Both the position numbers and the translations under genes were made by a program. Positions 1 to 9,856 of a stretch of 12,296 nucleotides of DNA are shown here, in pieces. Numbering within the stretch: position 1 is the first letter of the stretch; each line of letters starts with the position of its first letter. The stretch is from Actinomycetota bacterium. GTDB taxonomy: Bacteria > Actinomycetota > Actinomycetes > Nanopelagicales > Nanopelagicaceae. Where the stretch lies: contig JAPLBI010000154.1 in NCBI GenBank assembly GCA_026392815.1, forward strand, positions 1 through 12,296, read 5' to 3'. Below the pieces are notes generated by a model. The model had not been told where the DNA came from and did no database searches. It saw nothing but the letters and a program-made list of their open reading frames with translations.

Positions 1-1116
1 GGTGGCGCAGGCTTCCCAACCGGAATGAAGTGGGGCTTTATCCCACAAGGTGATAACAAAGATCACTACTTAGTTGTAAACGCTGACGAATCAGAGCCAG
101 GTACTTGCAAAGACACTCCACTTTTGATGGCTAACCCACACGTGCTTATTGAAGGCTGCATCATCGCTTGCCATGCAATTCGTGCAAAGCATGCATTTAT
201 TTATATTCGCGGTGAAGTTACCCATGTTGTTCGCCGTTTAAATCAAGCGATCGAAGATGCTTACAAAGCGGGCCACCTTGGAAAAGGAATTGACGTTGTT
301 CTCCACGTCGGTGCCGGCGCCTACATCTGCGGTGAAGAAACAGCGCTACTTGATTCACTTGAAGGTTTCCGTGGTCAACCACGTCTGCGCCCACCATTTC
401 CTGCGATCGCAGGTTTATATGCACGACCAACAGTTGTAAATAACGTCGAATCAATCGCCTCAGTTCCTGCGATCATCGCAAACGGCGCTGAGTGGTACCA
501 ATCAATGGGTACTGAAAAATCAAAGGGAACAACCCTTTATTCACTCTCTGGCCACGTTGTAAACCCTGGTCAATTTGAAGCACCTCTTGGAATTACCCTT
601 CGTGAAATTCTTGAGATGTCAGGCGGAATTCGCGCCGGACATAAGCTGAAGTTCTGGACTCCAGGTGGATCTTCAACTCCACTATTTACAGATCAGCACT
701 TAGATATTCCACTTGATTACGAAGGCGTTGCCGCTGCGGGTTCAATGCTCGGAACTAAAGCGCTGCAAATCTTTGATGAAACAACTTGCGTTGTTCGCGC
801 GGTGCTTCGTTGGACTGAGTTCTACAAGCACGAGTCATGTGGCAAGTGCACACCATGTCGCGAAGGCACCTGGTGGTTGGTTCAGATTCTGCGTGATCTA
901 GAAAACGGCGTTGGTACTGAAGCAGATCTAGCTAAGTTGCTCGATCTCTGCGACAACATCATGGGCCGTTCATTCTGCGCACTTGGTGATGGCGCAACTA
1001 GCCCAATCACATCTTCAATCAGATATTTCCGTGACGAATACATCGCCCACTTAACAAATGGCGCATGCCCATTCGATCCAGTTAAATCAACTCTCTTCTC
1101 TGGAGCAAACGCATAA
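1..1116 (+). CDS. nuoF: NADH-quinone oxidoreductase subunit F (NADH/FMN-binding), 5'-truncated
   Basis: NuoF is the entry subunit of complex I: it oxidises NADH through FMN and passes electrons to the N3 [4Fe-4S] cluster, in the cytoplasmic peripheral arm. The reading frame is open from base 1, where it encodes [11 protein letters not shown], the conserved glycine-rich segment of the nucleotide-binding region. The first ATG, at 25, is therefore internal and not the start. About 371 residues are visible; the family is usually about 420-450, so the N-terminal 60-75 residues lie upstream. Further family motifs are [12 protein letters not shown] (about residues 27-38 of the visible part), [19 protein letters not shown] (about 104-122) and [13 protein letters not shown] (about 278-290). 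Cluster N3 ligands are Cys280, Cys283 and Cys286, plus Cys326 in the SFCALGDGA motif. The TAA stop overlaps the nuoG ATG by one base. Identification is firm from motifs and gene order. Confidence 0.98.
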   Translation, partial: GGAGFPTGMKWGFIPQGDNKDHYLVVNADESEPGTCKDTPLLMANPHVLIEGCIIACHAIRAKHAFIYIRGEVTHVVRRLNQAIEDAYKAGHLGKGIDVVLHVGAGAYICGEETALLDSLEGFRGQPRLRPPFPAIAGLYARPTVVNNVESIASVPAIIANGAEWYQSMGTEKSKGTTLYSLSGHVVNPGQFEAPLGITLREILEMSGGIRAGHKLKFWTPGGSSTPLFTDQHLDIPLDYEGVAAAGSMLGTKALQIFDETTCVVRAVLRWTEFYKHESCGKCTPCREGTWWLVQILRDLENGVGTEADLAKLLDLCDNIMGRSFCALGDGATSPITSSIRYFRDEYIAHLTNGACPFDPVKSTLFSGANA

Positions 1117-3485
1117 TGACAACGACTCAAGAGAACACAACCGCGCAAGCAGTAGAACTCATCACCGTTGTTATCGATGGTTTTGAGGTCAGCGTTCCAA
1201 AGGGAACTTTGGTTATTCGCGCCGCAGAAAAACTTGGAATTCAGATTCCACGTTTCTGTGATCACCCACTTCTTGATCCAGTTGGCGCTTGTCGCCAATG
1301 TTTAGTTGATATCGAAATCAACGGTCGCGCATTTCCAAAACCACAGGCTTCCTGCACGATTCCAGTAGAACCAAATATGATCGTAAAGACTCAACTAACT
1401 TCACCAGTTGCTGAAAAAGCACAGCGCGGAGTTATGGAACTTCTTCTTGTTAATCACCCACTTGATTGCCCAGTTTGCGACAAGGGTGGCGAATGTCCAT
1501 TGCAGAACCAAGCGATGAGCACCGGAAATGGTGAGACTCGGTTCGAAGGCGTAAAGCGCACATTTGAGAAGCCAGTTGCGATCTCTTCACAAGTTCTGCT
1601 CGATCGCGAACGTTGCGTTCTCTGCGCTCGTTGCACACGTTTCTCTGATCAAATTGCTGGCGATCCATTTATTACTCTTAGCGAGCGCGGTGCGCTGCAG
1701 CAAGTTGGTATCTACGAGAACCAACCATTCGAGTCTTACTTCTCAGGTAACACTGTGCAGATCTGTCCGGTTGGTGCACTTACTGGCGCTGCTTACCGCT
1801 TCCGCGCTCGTCCATTCGATTTAGTTTCAACTCCTTCTGCTTGCGAACACTGCGCATCAGGTTGCGATATGCGCACCGATGTTCGTCGCGGAAAGACTTT
1901 GCGTCGCCTTGCTGGTGATGATGCCGCAGTTAATGAAGAATGGAACTGCGATAAAGGTCGCTGGGCATTTAAATATGTAACTGAAGTTGATCGACTAACA
2001 ACTCCTATGGTTCGTGGCGCTGATGGTGTTCTTGCTCCTGCATCTTGGCCAGAGGCAATTGCTGCAGCTGCAGCAGGTCTCAAGGGCAAGCGCGCCGCTG
2101 TTCTAGTTGGTGGACGCGCAACTGCAGAAGATGCTTACGGTTACAGCAAGTTTGCACGCATTGCACTTGGCACAAACGATATTGATTTCCGTGCCCGCGT
2201 TTCATCTGACGAAGAACGCGATTTCCTTGGCGCAAAAGTTGTTGGATCAGCAACTACCTACCGCGATATAGATATCGCAGATCATGTGGTTCTAATTGGT
2301 TTTGAACCAGAAGAAGAATCACCAATCGTCTTCCTTCGCATCAATAAGCAGGTTCGCAAGCGCGCGCTAAAGGTCAGCGCAGTTGCAACCAAGCTTTCAA
2401 TCGGTGTTGAAAAGTTAAAGGCTGAATTTATTAAGGTCGCACCAGGATCTGAAGGCGCTGCAGTTTCAGCACTGTCTCTAACCGGTAAGTCAGTTATCTT
2501 GGTCGGCGAACGCGCCGCTGAAACAACTGGTCTGCTTTCTGCAGCTTCTGCACTTGCAGAAAAGACTGGCGCAAAGCTTGCTTGGATTCCACGTCGCGCA
2601 GGCGAACGCGGTGCACTTGAAGCTGGTGCAATTGGCACACTTCTTCCAGGAGGCCGCCCAGTTGCCGATGCTGCAGCGCGCGTGGATATCGCAGCTGTTT
2701 GGGGCGTTCCAACAATTCCTGCAAACGTTGGTCGCACAACTTCTGAAATTATTGAAAGCCTTGGCAACGGTTCACTTGATGCAGTTGTTGTTGGTGGCGT
2801 TGATCCACAAGATATGCCAAATAGCGCAGCAGCACTTGCCGCACTTTCCAATTCATTTGTTGTCTCACTCGAGATTGCACACTCTGCAGTTACCAATGTG
2901 GCTGATGTAGTTCTGCCAGTTGCTGCAGTTACTGAAAAATCTGGCTCATTCCTTAACTGGGAAGGCCGCGCACGCGCCTTCGATGCCGCAGTTGCAGACT
3001 CACTAAATCGTTCTGATCTTCGCATCTTGTCGGCAATCGCTGATGAAATGAGCGAGTCAATCATGCTCGGCACAGTTACCCAAGCAGCGCGTGAGATTTC
3101 ATCACTCGGTAAATGGGATGGCGCACGCGCTAACTTCGCAGCAGTTTCTGCAGCGGGTGCAAATAAAGTTTCTGGAAATGAAGCGCTACTTACTTCATGG
3201 CGTCGCTTGCTAGATCTCGGTACTTTGCAAAAGGGCGAGGCAAACTTGGCTGGTACCGCTCGTAAATCTGTTGCAGTGATTTCTCCAAAGCGCGCCGAAG
3301 CAATGGGCGTTAAAGATGGCGATATCTTGCGAGTCTCTAACTCACACGGATCAATTTCACTTCCTGCTCTAGTTGAAGATATTCATGATGATGCAGTTTG
3401 GGTGCCACGTAACTCATTCGGTACACAGGTATTGATTTCATTAAATGCTGTTCACGGCGATGTTGTATCGGTGGTGAAGGCATGA
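1116..3485 (+). CDS. nuoG: NADH-quinone oxidoreductase subunit G (Fe-S subunit)
   Basis: NuoG is the large Fe-S subunit of the peripheral arm and carries electrons from NuoF towards NuoI. It has 789 residues, within the normal bacterial range. The N-terminal ferredoxin-like domain has [2Fe-2S] N1b ligands Cys48, Cys59, Cys62 and Cys80. Cluster N5 follows with His114, Cys118, Cys121 and Cys127 ([14 protein letters not shown]). Cluster N4 has Cys167, Cys170, Cys173 and Cys217 (RCVLCARC and QICPVGAL). A CxxCxxxC-x27-C set at Cys243, Cys246, Cys250 and Cys278 matches the N7 site found in only some bacteria. The rest resembles a molybdopterin-oxidoreductase fold without a cofactor role in complex I; it is alanine-rich and has the family segment [12 protein letters not shown] near residue 607. 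The last about 70 residues resemble the Molydop-binding C-terminal domain. The ATG overlaps the nuoF stop by one base, with GGAG at 1102-1105 ten bases upstream. The end overlaps nuoH by four bases. Confidence 0.98.
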   Translation: MTTTQENTTAQAVELITVVIDGFEVSVPKGTLVIRAAEKLGIQIPRFCDHPLLDPVGACRQCLVDIEINGRAFPKPQASCTIPVEPNMIVKTQLTSPVAEKAQRGVMELLLVNHPLDCPVCDKGGECPLQNQAMSTGNGETRFEGVKRTFEKPVAISSQVLLDRERCVLCARCTRFSDQIAGDPFITLSERGALQQVGIYENQPFESYFSGNTVQICPVGALTGAAYRFRARPFDLVSTPSACEHCASGCDMRTDVRRGKTLRRLAGDDAAVNEEWNCDKGRWAFKYVTEVDRLTTPMVRGADGVLAPASWPEAIAAAAAGLKGKRAAVLVGGRATAEDAYGYSKFARIALGTNDIDFRARVSSDEERDFLGAKVVGSATTYRDIDIADHVVLIGFEPEEESPIVFLRINKQVRKRALKVSAVATKLSIGVEKLKAEFIKVAPGSEGAAVSALSLTGKSVILVGERAAETTGLLSAASALAEKTGAKLAWIPRRAGERGALEAGAIGTLLPGGRPVADAAARVDIAAVWGVPTIPANVGRTTSEIIESLGNGSLDAVVVGGVDPQDMPNSAAALAALSNSFVVSLEIAHSAVTNVADVVLPVAAVTEKSGSFLNWEGRARAFDAAVADSLNRSDLRILSAIADEMSESIMLGTVTQAAREISSLGKWDGARANFAAVSAAGANKVSGNEALLTSWRRLLDLGTLQKGEANLAGTARKSVAVISPKRAEAMGVKDGDILRVSNSHGSISLPALVEDIHDDAVWVPRNSFGTQVLISLNAVHGDVVSVVKA

Positions 3486-4738
3486 ATAACGCCCAGTTAT
3501 TGGTAGATGACCCAGGTTGGATCATCACTCTTAAGGCAGTTATTGTCTTTGCAGTTTGTGTTGTCTTGACGATCATGTCTGTATGGGGCGAACGTCGCAT
3601 CGTTGCTCGTATGCAGATGCGCGTTGGTCCTAACCGCGTTGGAAAATTTGGCTTAATTCAGGCTCTTGCAGATGGCGTAAAGCTTGCGCTGAAAGAAGAT
3701 TTGATTCCAGCAGCTGCGGATAAAGTTGTATTTATCATCGCTCCAGTAATCAGCGTTACTGCAGCATTTATGGCCTTTGCGGTAATGCCAATGACTGGTC
3801 CAGTTAACTTCTTTGGCGAAGAAACAGTTATGCAGTTAACCGACCTTCCAGTTGGCGTTCTCTATGTTCTTGCCACTGCATCAGTTGGTGTCTACGGAAT
3901 TGTTCTTGCCGGTTGGTCATCAGGTTCGACTTACCCGCTGCTTGGTGGACTTCGCTCAAGCGCACAGGTTGTTTCTTACGAAATCGCAATGGGTCTCTCA
4001 CTTGTTTCAGTCTTTATCTACTCCGGATCAATGTCGACTTCATCAATCGTTGCTGCACAGCAGAGCACGTGGTGGTACGGACTAGTTCTCTTCCCATCAT
4101 TTGTGATCTATGCAATCTCAATGGTGGGCGAAACAAACCGCGCGCCATTCGACTTGGCTGAAGCTGAAGGAGAACTAGTTGGTGGATTCCACACGGAGTA
4201 TTCATCACTTAAATTCGCGCTCTTCTTCTTAGCTGAATATATAAATATCATTGCAGTTTCAGCGCTAGCAACAACGCTATTCCTTGGTGGTTACCACGCA
4301 ATTCCAGGCCTTGGCTTTACAGAGCAATGGCTCGGCGGCTGGTTCACACTCGTCTGGTTCTTCTTAAAGGTTCTCTTCTTCTTCTTTGTTTTCGTATGGT
4401 TACGTGGAACTCTTCCTCGTTTGCGCTACGACCAATTTATGCAATTCGGTTGGAAAGTCTTGATTCCGGTCTCATTGCTCTGGATCTTGGTCGTTGCAAC
4501 GCTTCGTCTGATTTCTACTACCAGCCAATCTCGCGTAACCACATTTATCTTTGCTGGCGTCGTAGTTCTGATCGTTATGGGAATTTCTACAGCCGTTGAT
4601 GCCTCAAAGAGAAAGCGCGCTGCACATGTTTACCCAGAAGCAGCAGCGCCAAGTTTTGCCGTTCCATCGCTTCCATCCGAGATAACCACAATCAATGTTT
4701 CAAATAGTGTTTCAGACAAGGGAGGCGATCGTGGCTGA
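3482..4738 (+). CDS. nuoH: NADH-quinone oxidoreductase subunit H (quinone-site membrane subunit)
   Basis: NuoH is the membrane subunit that joins the peripheral arm to the membrane arm and forms much of the quinone chamber and the first proton path. The 418-residue product has about eight hydrophobic helices. Signature segments are [19 protein letters not shown] (about 36-54), KEDLIP (71-76), SYEIAMGL (165-172), the acidic loop around [19 protein letters not shown] (217-235), and [12 protein letters not shown] (309-320). The segment from 294 to 306 is strikingly Phe-rich and lies in a late membrane helix. A hydrophilic tail from about residue 375 to the end goes beyond the E. coli-type protein and resembles the tails of actinobacterial NuoH. 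The ATG sits in an ATGA overlap with nuoG, behind a weak G-rich stretch (GGTGG at 3470-3474), which suggests coupling. The final codons also contain the nuoI ribosome-binding site and start codon. Confidence 0.98.
   Translation: MNNAQLLVDDPGWIITLKAVIVFAVCVVLTIMSVWGERRIVARMQMRVGPNRVGKFGLIQALADGVKLALKEDLIPAAADKVVFIIAPVISVTAAFMAFAVMPMTGPVNFFGEETVMQLTDLPVGVLYVLATASVGVYGIVLAGWSSGSTYPLLGGLRSSAQVVSYEIAMGLSLVSVFIYSGSMSTSSIVAAQQSTWWYGLVLFPSFVIYAISMVGETNRAPFDLAEAEGELVGGFHTEYSSLKFALFFLAEYINIIAVSALATTLFLGGYHAIPGLGFTEQWLGGWFTLVWFFLKVLFFFFVFVWLRGTLPRLRYDQFMQFGWKVLIPVSLLWILVVATLRLISTTSQSRVTTFIFAGVVVLIVMGISTAVDASKRKRAAHVYPEAAAPSFAVPSLPSEITTINVSNSVSDKGGDRG
4720..4725 (+). promoter_or_regulatory. Ribosome-binding site deciding the nuoI start
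   Basis: GGGAGG, preceded by AA, lies five bases before the GTG at 4731. It is among the strongest Shine-Dalgarno matches in the window and lies within the last codons of nuoH. Its position selects GTG 4731 over the in-frame ATG at 4695, which has no comparable site and would add 12 residues unlike a NuoI N-terminus. Confidence 0.85.
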
Positions 4739-5357
4739 CCAAAACGAATTTCAACCACTCGTAAATAAAGAGAATAAAGATGTAGATATCACCAGCGTTG
4801 CCTATGAAAAAGTAGAGCAACCTGGTCCAAAGAGTTTGCTCAAACAGGCGCAGGGTTTCTGGGTCACCTTCATAACCATGTTTAAGAAGGTAAACACTGT
4901 TCAATACCCTGAAGTTAAAGAGCCAACTGCAGAGCGTTTCCACGGTCGCCATCAGCTAAATCGCCACCCAGATGGACTCGAAAAGTGCATCGGTTGCGAA
5001 CTCTGTGCGTGGGCATGTCCTGCTGATGCGATTTATGTAGAAGGTGCAGATAACACTCCTGAAAACCAAATGTCACCAGGAGAGCGTTACGGCAAGGTCT
5101 ACCAAATTAACTATCTACGTTGTGTTTTCTGCGGACTTTGCATCGAGGCATGTCCAACTCGTGCGCTAACAATGACAAATGAATACGAGCTCGCTGATTC
5201 AACTCGCAGCAAATTGATCTTCGAAAAAGACGATTTACTAGGTCCGCTTCGCGCAGGGATGTTGCCACCTCCACATCCAATGTATCCAGGTATGACCGAT
5301 ACCAACTATTACAACGGCGATGTTAAGGAAGCACATCCTTCACAGGAGCAAAAATAA
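4731..5357 (+). CDS. nuoI: NADH-quinone oxidoreductase subunit I (2x[4Fe-4S] ferredoxin-type)
   Basis: NuoI carries clusters N6a and N6b, relays electrons from NuoG to the terminal cluster N2 and docks the peripheral arm on NuoH. From the GTG at 4731 the product is 208 residues beginning MADQNEF. Two CxxCxxCxxxCP motifs are visible: Cys86, Cys89, Cys92 and Cys96 ([12 protein letters not shown]), and Cys131, Cys134, Cys137 and Cys141 ([12 protein letters not shown]). The motif [15 protein letters not shown], typical of NuoI, links them. An amphipathic stretch near residues 36-56 ([16 protein letters not shown]) fits the membrane-associated N-terminal helix of the family. A low-complexity Pro/Tyr-rich tail, rich in actinobacterial relatives too, ends the protein. 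The frame stays open upstream to an ATG at 4695, but the strong ribosome-binding site favours the GTG. The start overlaps the end of nuoH by eight bases, and the TAA stop overlaps the nuoJ ATG by one. Confidence 0.97.
   Translation: MADQNEFQPLVNKENKDVDITSVAYEKVEQPGPKSLLKQAQGFWVTFITMFKKVNTVQYPEVKEPTAERFHGRHQLNRHPDGLEKCIGCELCAWACPADAIYVEGADNTPENQMSPGERYGKVYQINYLRCVFCGLCIEACPTRALTMTNEYELADSTRSKLIFEKDDLLGPLRAGMLPPPHPMYPGMTDTNYYNGDVKEAHPSQEQK
5344..5348 (+). promoter_or_regulatory. Ribosome-binding site of nuoJ
   Basis: AGGAG lies eight bases before the nuoJ ATG at 5357, inside the last codons of nuoI. It supports this start at the TAATG junction and allows nuoJ to be initiated independently as well as by re-initiation. 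Confidence 0.7.
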
Positions 5358-6136
5358 TGGAACCTTTACTAACAATTCAGACACCTGAGACTGTTCTCTT
5401 CTGGTTCTTAGCGCCACTCTCAGTTCTTGCTTCACTTGGAATGTTGTTAGTTAAGAAGGCTGTCCACTCAGCGCTTTTACTAGCTTGGGTTATGGTCACG
5501 CTCGCAATTTTCTACATCGCACAAGGTGCGCTCTTCTTAGGAATTGTTCAGGTGGTTGTCTACACCGGTGCGGTGATGATGCTCTTCCTCTTTATTTTGA
5601 TGTTGGTCGGTGTTGATTCATCAGATTCGCTAACCGAGACAATTACTGGACTTCGACCTATTGCAATCACTGCAGCAGTCGGCTTTGGCGGACTAATGGT
5701 TTCACTCCTTGGTCGCGCAACTTTAGGTCGCGAACCAGTTGGTTTAGATGCTGCAAATGGACCAGGAAATGTGCAAGGACTTGCTGCACTCTTGTTCTCA
5801 AAGTACGTATGGCCATTTGAAGTTATTTCAGCGCTGCTGATTACCGCAGCCGTTGGCGCGATGGTTCTGGCACATCATCAACGCACAACTCCACGCCCAA
5901 CTCAGCGCGAACAATCAGTAAATCGTTTCCGCTCAGATTCTTTAGCAGGCGCTGCCGGCCTACCTGGCCCAGGCGTCTTTGCTCGTCACAACGCAGTTGA
6001 TGTTCCAGCGCTTTTGCCAGATGGAACGCCAGCTCCTTCTTCAATTTCCGCAACGCTCAAGGCGCGCGGCGATGTAATTGATTCAGCCCAGTTCCAACTC
6101 GATAACGTCGATACATCAGTTGTGGAGGAGAAGTAA
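5357..6136 (+). CDS. nuoJ: NADH-quinone oxidoreductase subunit J (membrane subunit)
   Basis: NuoJ is a small membrane subunit that helps connect the quinone site to the antiporter-like subunits. The product is 259 residues. The first about 173 form five hydrophobic helices, at roughly 12-32, 38-56, 60-84, 100-118 and 152-172. The third contains [20 protein letters not shown], the conserved helix that carries a pi-bulge in solved complexes. The fifth contains the family motif [20 protein letters not shown]. After residue 174 comes an approximately 85-residue hydrophilic extension with no membrane segment. E. coli-type NuoJ lacks a tail of this size; comparable long NuoJ proteins are known from actinobacteria. 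The role of the tail cannot be read from the sequence. The gene is joined to nuoI and nuoK by one-base TAATG overlaps. Confidence 0.97.
   Translation: MEPLLTIQTPETVLFWFLAPLSVLASLGMLLVKKAVHSALLLAWVMVTLAIFYIAQGALFLGIVQVVVYTGAVMMLFLFILMLVGVDSSDSLTETITGLRPIAITAAVGFGGLMVSLLGRATLGREPVGLDAANGPGNVQGLAALLFSKYVWPFEVISALLITAAVGAMVLAHHQRTTPRPTQREQSVNRFRSDSLAGAAGLPGPGVFARHNAVDVPALLPDGTPAPSSISATLKARGDVIDSAQFQLDNVDTSVVEEK
6124..6130 (+). promoter_or_regulatory. Ribosome-binding site of nuoK
   Basis: GGAGGAG lies five bases before the nuoK ATG at 6136, in the last codons of nuoJ (encoding Glu-Glu-Lys). It is one of the two best Shine-Dalgarno matches in the window and fits strong expression of this short subunit. 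Confidence 0.75.
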
Positions 6137-6435
6137 TGAGCCTCGATAACTATCTCTACCTTTCAGCGATCTTGTTTACGATCGGCGCCGTTGGCGTAGT
6201 CGTTCGCCGCAACGCAATCGTTGTCTTTATGTGTATCGAGCTAATGCTCAACGCAGCAAATCTTTCACTAGTAACTTTCTCAAGAATTAACGGAACGCTA
6301 GATGGCCAAGTAGTTGCCTTCTTCACGATGGTTGTTGCAGCCTGTGAAGTAGTAGTTGGCCTTGCGATCATCGTCACGATCTACCGCTCACGCCGATCAG
6401 CATCTATCGATGATGCTAGTTTGTTGAAGCGATAA
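6136..6435 (+). CDS. nuoK: NADH-quinone oxidoreductase subunit K (membrane subunit)
   Basis: NuoK is the MrpC-like membrane subunit next to NuoN and part of the charged axis along the membrane arm. The 99-residue product matches the standard family length of about 100. It has three hydrophobic helices, at roughly 6-23, 27-48 and 58-83. The two conserved buried acidic residues are present: Glu35 in [14 protein letters not shown] and Glu71 in [13 protein letters not shown], corresponding to E. coli Glu36 and Glu72. The short basic and acidic tail after residue 84 is unremarkable. The gene begins in a TAATG overlap with nuoJ and is followed by nuoL after only two bases. Confidence 0.98.
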   Translation: MSLDNYLYLSAILFTIGAVGVVVRRNAIVVFMCIELMLNAANLSLVTFSRINGTLDGQVVAFFTMVVAACEVVVGLAIIVTIYRSRRSASIDDASLLKR

Positions 6436-6437
6436 AT

Positions 6438-8327
6438 ATGGCTACCAATAACGGTCTCGTTTATTTAATCGCACTTCCACTCTTTGGCGCGCTTGCCCTG
6501 CTGCTTCTTGGACGTAAGGCTGATAAGTGGGGACACCTACTTGCTACTGCGATGTCTGCTGGATCATTTGCAGTTGGTTTAATTCAACTTTCACAGATGC
6601 TCGATCGCGAAGCAGAGCTACGCCCAGTGACGCAGAAGCTCTTTACCTGGATCAGCGTTGGAAGTTTTAACGTAGATGCATCGCTCTTACTAGATCAGTT
6701 ATCTATCTGCTTTGTACTTCTTATTACCGGCGTCGGAACGCTGATTCATATCTATTCCATCTCATATATGTCTCACGATAAAGATCGCCGTCGTTTCTTT
6801 GCCTACCTAAACCTCTTTATCGCAGCGATGTTGCTCTTGGTGCTCGGTGACTCTTACCTCAACCTCTATGTTGGTTGGGAAGGCGTAGGACTTGCCTCCT
6901 ATCTATTGATCGGTTTCTGGAATCAAAAACCAGCGTATGCAACTGCTTCTAAGAAGGCATTTGTCATGAACCGTATCGGCGATATGGGGCTTTCTTTCGC
7001 GATAATGATCGCCTTTGCCACGCTAGGCACCGTTTCATTTAGCGGAGTAAAAGAACATTCACATCATGCATCTGAAGCAGCTATGACTGCCATCGGAGTT
7101 ATGTTGTTAGTTGCGGCAGTCGGAAAGTCTGCGCAATTCCCATTGCAGGCATGGCTCGGCGATGCGATGGCTGGCCCAACTCCAGTTTCTGCTTTGATCC
7201 ACGCCGCAACAATGGTTACTGCAGGCGTTTATCTAATTGTTCGCTCTAACTTTGTATTCGATGCTGCGCCAACTGCTCAACTTCTCGTAGTTATCGTTGG
7301 AGCAATCACTCTCTTGTTCGGTGCCATTATCGGTATGGCTAAAGATGACATCAAGAAAGCACTTGCTGCTTCAACGATGTCTCAGATCGGTTACATGATC
7401 TTGGCATCAGGCCTTGGACCTGCCGGTTACGCATTTGCAATCATGCACTTACTTACCCACGGATTCTTTAAAGCCGGAATGTTCCTTGGCGCAGGTTCGG
7501 TAATGCATGGCATGAACGATGAAGTAAATATGCGCAAATATGGCGGCCTTCGTAAATTTATGCCGATCACTTTTGTGACCTTTGGTCTTGGCTACCTAGC
7601 AATTATCGGAGTTCCACCATTCGCTGGTTTCTACTCCAAAGATATGATTATTGAAACGGCGCTAAATGCCGGTGGTGCAAAGGGAATTATTCTCGGTTCA
7701 GTCACGCTCTTAGGTGCAGCGATCACCGCCTTCTATATGACGCGCGTAATGATCTTGACCTTCACAAGTCCAAAGCGTTGGGACGATAACCAACATCCAC
7801 ATGAATCACCTGCCTTGATGTGGATACCAATGGTGATCCTTTCAATCGGCTCAGTTATTTCAGGCTATCTGCTCTATCGTGGAAAAGCCTTTAAACATTG
7901 GCTAGAGCCACTCTTTGAAGAACACGGCGAGCACACCGAGCTTCTGCCTCCAATTGTTGTCTCTGGACTTGCTCTCACAATGGTTGCAATTGGTGTTGCA
8001 ATTGCAGTCATCAAGTACCAACTCTCTGAAATTGATAACGTGGCACCAGAGAAAGTCTCAATCTTTACTCGCATCGCACGACGCGACTTGCTCCAAGATG
8101 ATGTAAACGAAGCGCTCTTTATGCGCCCAGGGCAAGCGATAACTTCTGCCCTAGTCAAGATCGATGACTCGGTTGTTGATGGCGCAGTTCGCGGTGTTGG
8201 AAAGATGGCGCTCGGCTCTGGTTCTGCGCTCCGTGAAACTCAGACAGGTTTTGTTCGTAGCTATGCAGTTCTAATCTTGATCGGCGCAGCAGCGCTAATC
8301 GCGGCAATTTGGGTGGTAACAACGTGA
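6438..8327 (+). CDS. nuoL: NADH-quinone oxidoreductase subunit L (distal antiporter-like subunit)
   Basis: NuoL is the distal proton-pumping subunit of the membrane arm. The product is 629 residues, normal for the family, with about 16 hydrophobic segments. Key channel residues are present: Glu148 in [16 protein letters not shown] (E. coli Glu144) and Lys230 in [19 protein letters not shown] (E. coli Lys229). The following motif [18 protein letters not shown] is diagnostic of NuoL and related Mrp-type antiporter subunits. The region after residue 520 is partly amphipathic and ends in a final hydrophobic segment, as expected for the lateral helix HL and its anchoring transmembrane helix. The ATG lies two bases after the nuoK stop and has no clear Shine-Dalgarno match upstream, so initiation may rely on ribosomes finishing nuoK. 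The TGA stop overlaps the nuoM GTG start in a GTGA arrangement. Confidence 0.98.
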   Translation: MATNNGLVYLIALPLFGALALLLLGRKADKWGHLLATAMSAGSFAVGLIQLSQMLDREAELRPVTQKLFTWISVGSFNVDASLLLDQLSICFVLLITGVGTLIHIYSISYMSHDKDRRRFFAYLNLFIAAMLLLVLGDSYLNLYVGWEGVGLASYLLIGFWNQKPAYATASKKAFVMNRIGDMGLSFAIMIAFATLGTVSFSGVKEHSHHASEAAMTAIGVMLLVAAVGKSAQFPLQAWLGDAMAGPTPVSALIHAATMVTAGVYLIVRSNFVFDAAPTAQLLVVIVGAITLLFGAIIGMAKDDIKKALAASTMSQIGYMILASGLGPAGYAFAIMHLLTHGFFKAGMFLGAGSVMHGMNDEVNMRKYGGLRKFMPITFVTFGLGYLAIIGVPPFAGFYSKDMIIETALNAGGAKGIILGSVTLLGAAITAFYMTRVMILTFTSPKRWDDNQHPHESPALMWIPMVILSIGSVISGYLLYRGKAFKHWLEPLFEEHGEHTELLPPIVVSGLALTMVAIGVAIAVIKYQLSEIDNVAPEKVSIFTRIARRDLLQDDVNEALFMRPGQAITSALVKIDDSVVDGAVRGVGKMALGSGSALRETQTGFVRSYAVLILIGAAALIAAIWVVTT

Positions 8328-9856
8328 ACCTGGCAGATATGAACATCCTCTCTTTCTTGATGCTGCTGCCGCTGATTGGCACCGCCTTCATCGCGCTAGC
8401 GCCTAAGACAAACGTTCTTTTAACTAAACAGATCGCACTTGTGACCACAATATTGGTTGCTCTTGTTGGCATTTACATGACGATCTCTTTTGACTTCAAC
8501 GCTAAAGGTTTTCAATTCGTAGAATCTCGCGAATGGATTCCCGCCTTTGGCATTAAATATGCGCTCGGCGTCGATGGCATCGCACTTGTTTTGATTTTGA
8601 TGTCTGTTCTCTTAACTCCAATCGTTGTGGTTGCCGGATGGAATGAATCTGAAGGCGGACGTTGGAGCTCTAAGGTCTTCTACTCACTTCTTTTGGTACT
8701 TGAAACAATGATGATCGGCGTCTTTGCTTCAACCGATGTCTTCTTGTTCTACGTCTTCTTTGAAGCGATGTTGGTTCCGGTTTACTTCTTAATCGGTGGC
8801 TTTGGTTCCGGCGATCGCGCTGCAGCAGCGGTTAAATTCTTGCTCTACAGCCTCTTCGGTGGCTTGCTTATGCTCGCCTCCATTATCGGTATCTATGTCA
8901 TGGCAACTCGCTACGGCAACCGCACCTTCGATATAACAACTCTTTCTCAATTGCATACAGTTTTGACTCCGATGATGGAGAACGTCTTATTCCTCGGATT
9001 CTTTATTGCATTTGCGATCAAGGCTCCGCTCTGGCCACTACATACATGGCTACCAGATGCTGCAAAGTCAGCGACCCCTGGAACTTCAGTATTGCTCTTA
9101 GGTGTTCTCGATAAGGTCGGAACATTCGGAATGATCCGTTATTGCTTAACTCTCTTTCCAGAGGCAAGTAAGACATTTACTCCGATGATTATTACCTTGG
9201 CAGTTATCTCCATTCTCTACGGTGCATTCCTTGCAATTGGCGCCAAAGACATCAAGCGCTTGATCGCATATACCTCGATTTCTCACTTCGGCTTTATCAC
9301 CATGGGAATCTTCGCGATGACATCGCAAGGTATGTCTGGTTCAACTTTGTATATGTTTAACCACGGATTCTCAACTGCAGCGCTCTTCTTAGTTGCCGGA
9401 TTTATGATCACGCGCCGTAATTCGTCGACAATTTCAGATTTCGGTGGACTACAACGCGTTACACCAATCATGGCGTGGTCATTCTTTATCGCAGGTTTAT
9501 CGAGCTTGGCGCTACCGGGTCTCTCTAGCTTCGTTAGCGAATTCCTCGTTCTAGTTGGAACCTTTACGCGATATCCAGTTGCCGCAGTTATCGCTACCTT
9601 CGGTATCGTCTTAGCGGCTCTATACATTTTGATTCCGGTACAGCGCGCGCTCCATGGCCCAACAACTCCGGGCAATGAGAATTTAAGCGATCTAACTCTG
9701 CGCGAGAAAATTGCGATCGCACCAGTTATCGCAACGATCGTTGTGCTTGGTTTCTACCCATCACCGCTGTTAAACATCATTAATCCAGCATCGCAGACCA
9801 TCATTTCGCAACAAGGATTTAGCGATCCAGCGCCAACCATGAGTGAGGGCAAATAA
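8324..9856 (+). CDS. nuoM: NADH-quinone oxidoreductase subunit M (antiporter-like subunit)
   Basis: NuoM is the middle proton-pumping subunit, between NuoL and NuoN. From the chosen GTG it has 510 residues and about 14 hydrophobic segments. Channel residues are present: Glu147 in [17 protein letters not shown] (E. coli Glu144) and Lys233 in [17 protein letters not shown] (E. coli Lys234). Start choice: GTG 8324 gives a four-base GTGA overlap with the nuoL stop, and a G-rich stretch (GGGTGG, 8311-8316) sits seven bases upstream. An ATG at 8339 would remove five residues and has no better ribosome-binding site; a TTG at 8309 would add five. The overlap pattern elsewhere in the operon favours GTG, but this start is less certain than the rest. 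The TAA stop overlaps the nuoN ATG by one base. Confidence 0.96.
   Translation: MNLADMNILSFLMLLPLIGTAFIALAPKTNVLLTKQIALVTTILVALVGIYMTISFDFNAKGFQFVESREWIPAFGIKYALGVDGIALVLILMSVLLTPIVVVAGWNESEGGRWSSKVFYSLLLVLETMMIGVFASTDVFLFYVFFEAMLVPVYFLIGGFGSGDRAAAAVKFLLYSLFGGLLMLASIIGIYVMATRYGNRTFDITTLSQLHTVLTPMMENVLFLGFFIAFAIKAPLWPLHTWLPDAAKSATPGTSVLLLGVLDKVGTFGMIRYCLTLFPEASKTFTPMIITLAVISILYGAFLAIGAKDIKRLIAYTSISHFGFITMGIFAMTSQGMSGSTLYMFNHGFSTAALFLVAGFMITRRNSSTISDFGGLQRVTPIMAWSFFIAGLSSLALPGLSSFVSEFLVLVGTFTRYPVAAVIATFGIVLAALYILIPVQRALHGPTTPGNENLSDLTLREKIAIAPVIATIVVLGFYPSPLLNIINPASQTIISQQGFSDPAPTMSEGK
9845..9849 (+). promoter_or_regulatory. Ribosome-binding site of nuoN
   Basis: GAGGG lies six bases before the nuoN ATG at 9856, inside the final codons of nuoM. 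It supports the ATG in the TAATG junction as the start. Confidence 0.65.

Noticed and set aside
882..1298. 138-residue minus-strand open frame across the nuoF/nuoG junction
   Set aside because: It spans the ends of two genuine genes on the other strand, has no recognisable domain, and covers the conserved N3-cluster region of nuoF.
2050..2100. GCAGCTGCAG-type short repeats in nuoG
   Set aside because: They are runs of Ala codons in an alanine-rich helix, not a separate repeat element.
2282..3073. 263-residue open frame on the minus strand opposite nuoG
   Set aside because: Its product is Ser/Ala/Thr/Pro-rich low complexity, as expected from reading the Ala-rich nuoG codons backwards. There is no family motif, and nuoG in this stretch is clearly coding and conserved.
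4358..4395. Pyrimidine-rich CTTCTTCTT stretch in nuoH as a slippage or regulatory element
   Set aside because: It encodes a Phe-rich membrane helix and the reading frame continues normally into the conserved [11 protein letters not shown] motif, so there is no sign of frameshifting.
6426..6440. Regulatory site between nuoK and nuoL
   Set aside because: Only two bases separate the genes and no inverted repeat or strong ribosome-binding site is present. The weak GAAG is noted only as an absent Shine-Dalgarno match.
9283..9675. 130-residue minus-strand open frame opposite nuoM
   Set aside because: Antisense shadow of a conserved membrane-protein gene; the product has no membrane segments or motifs.
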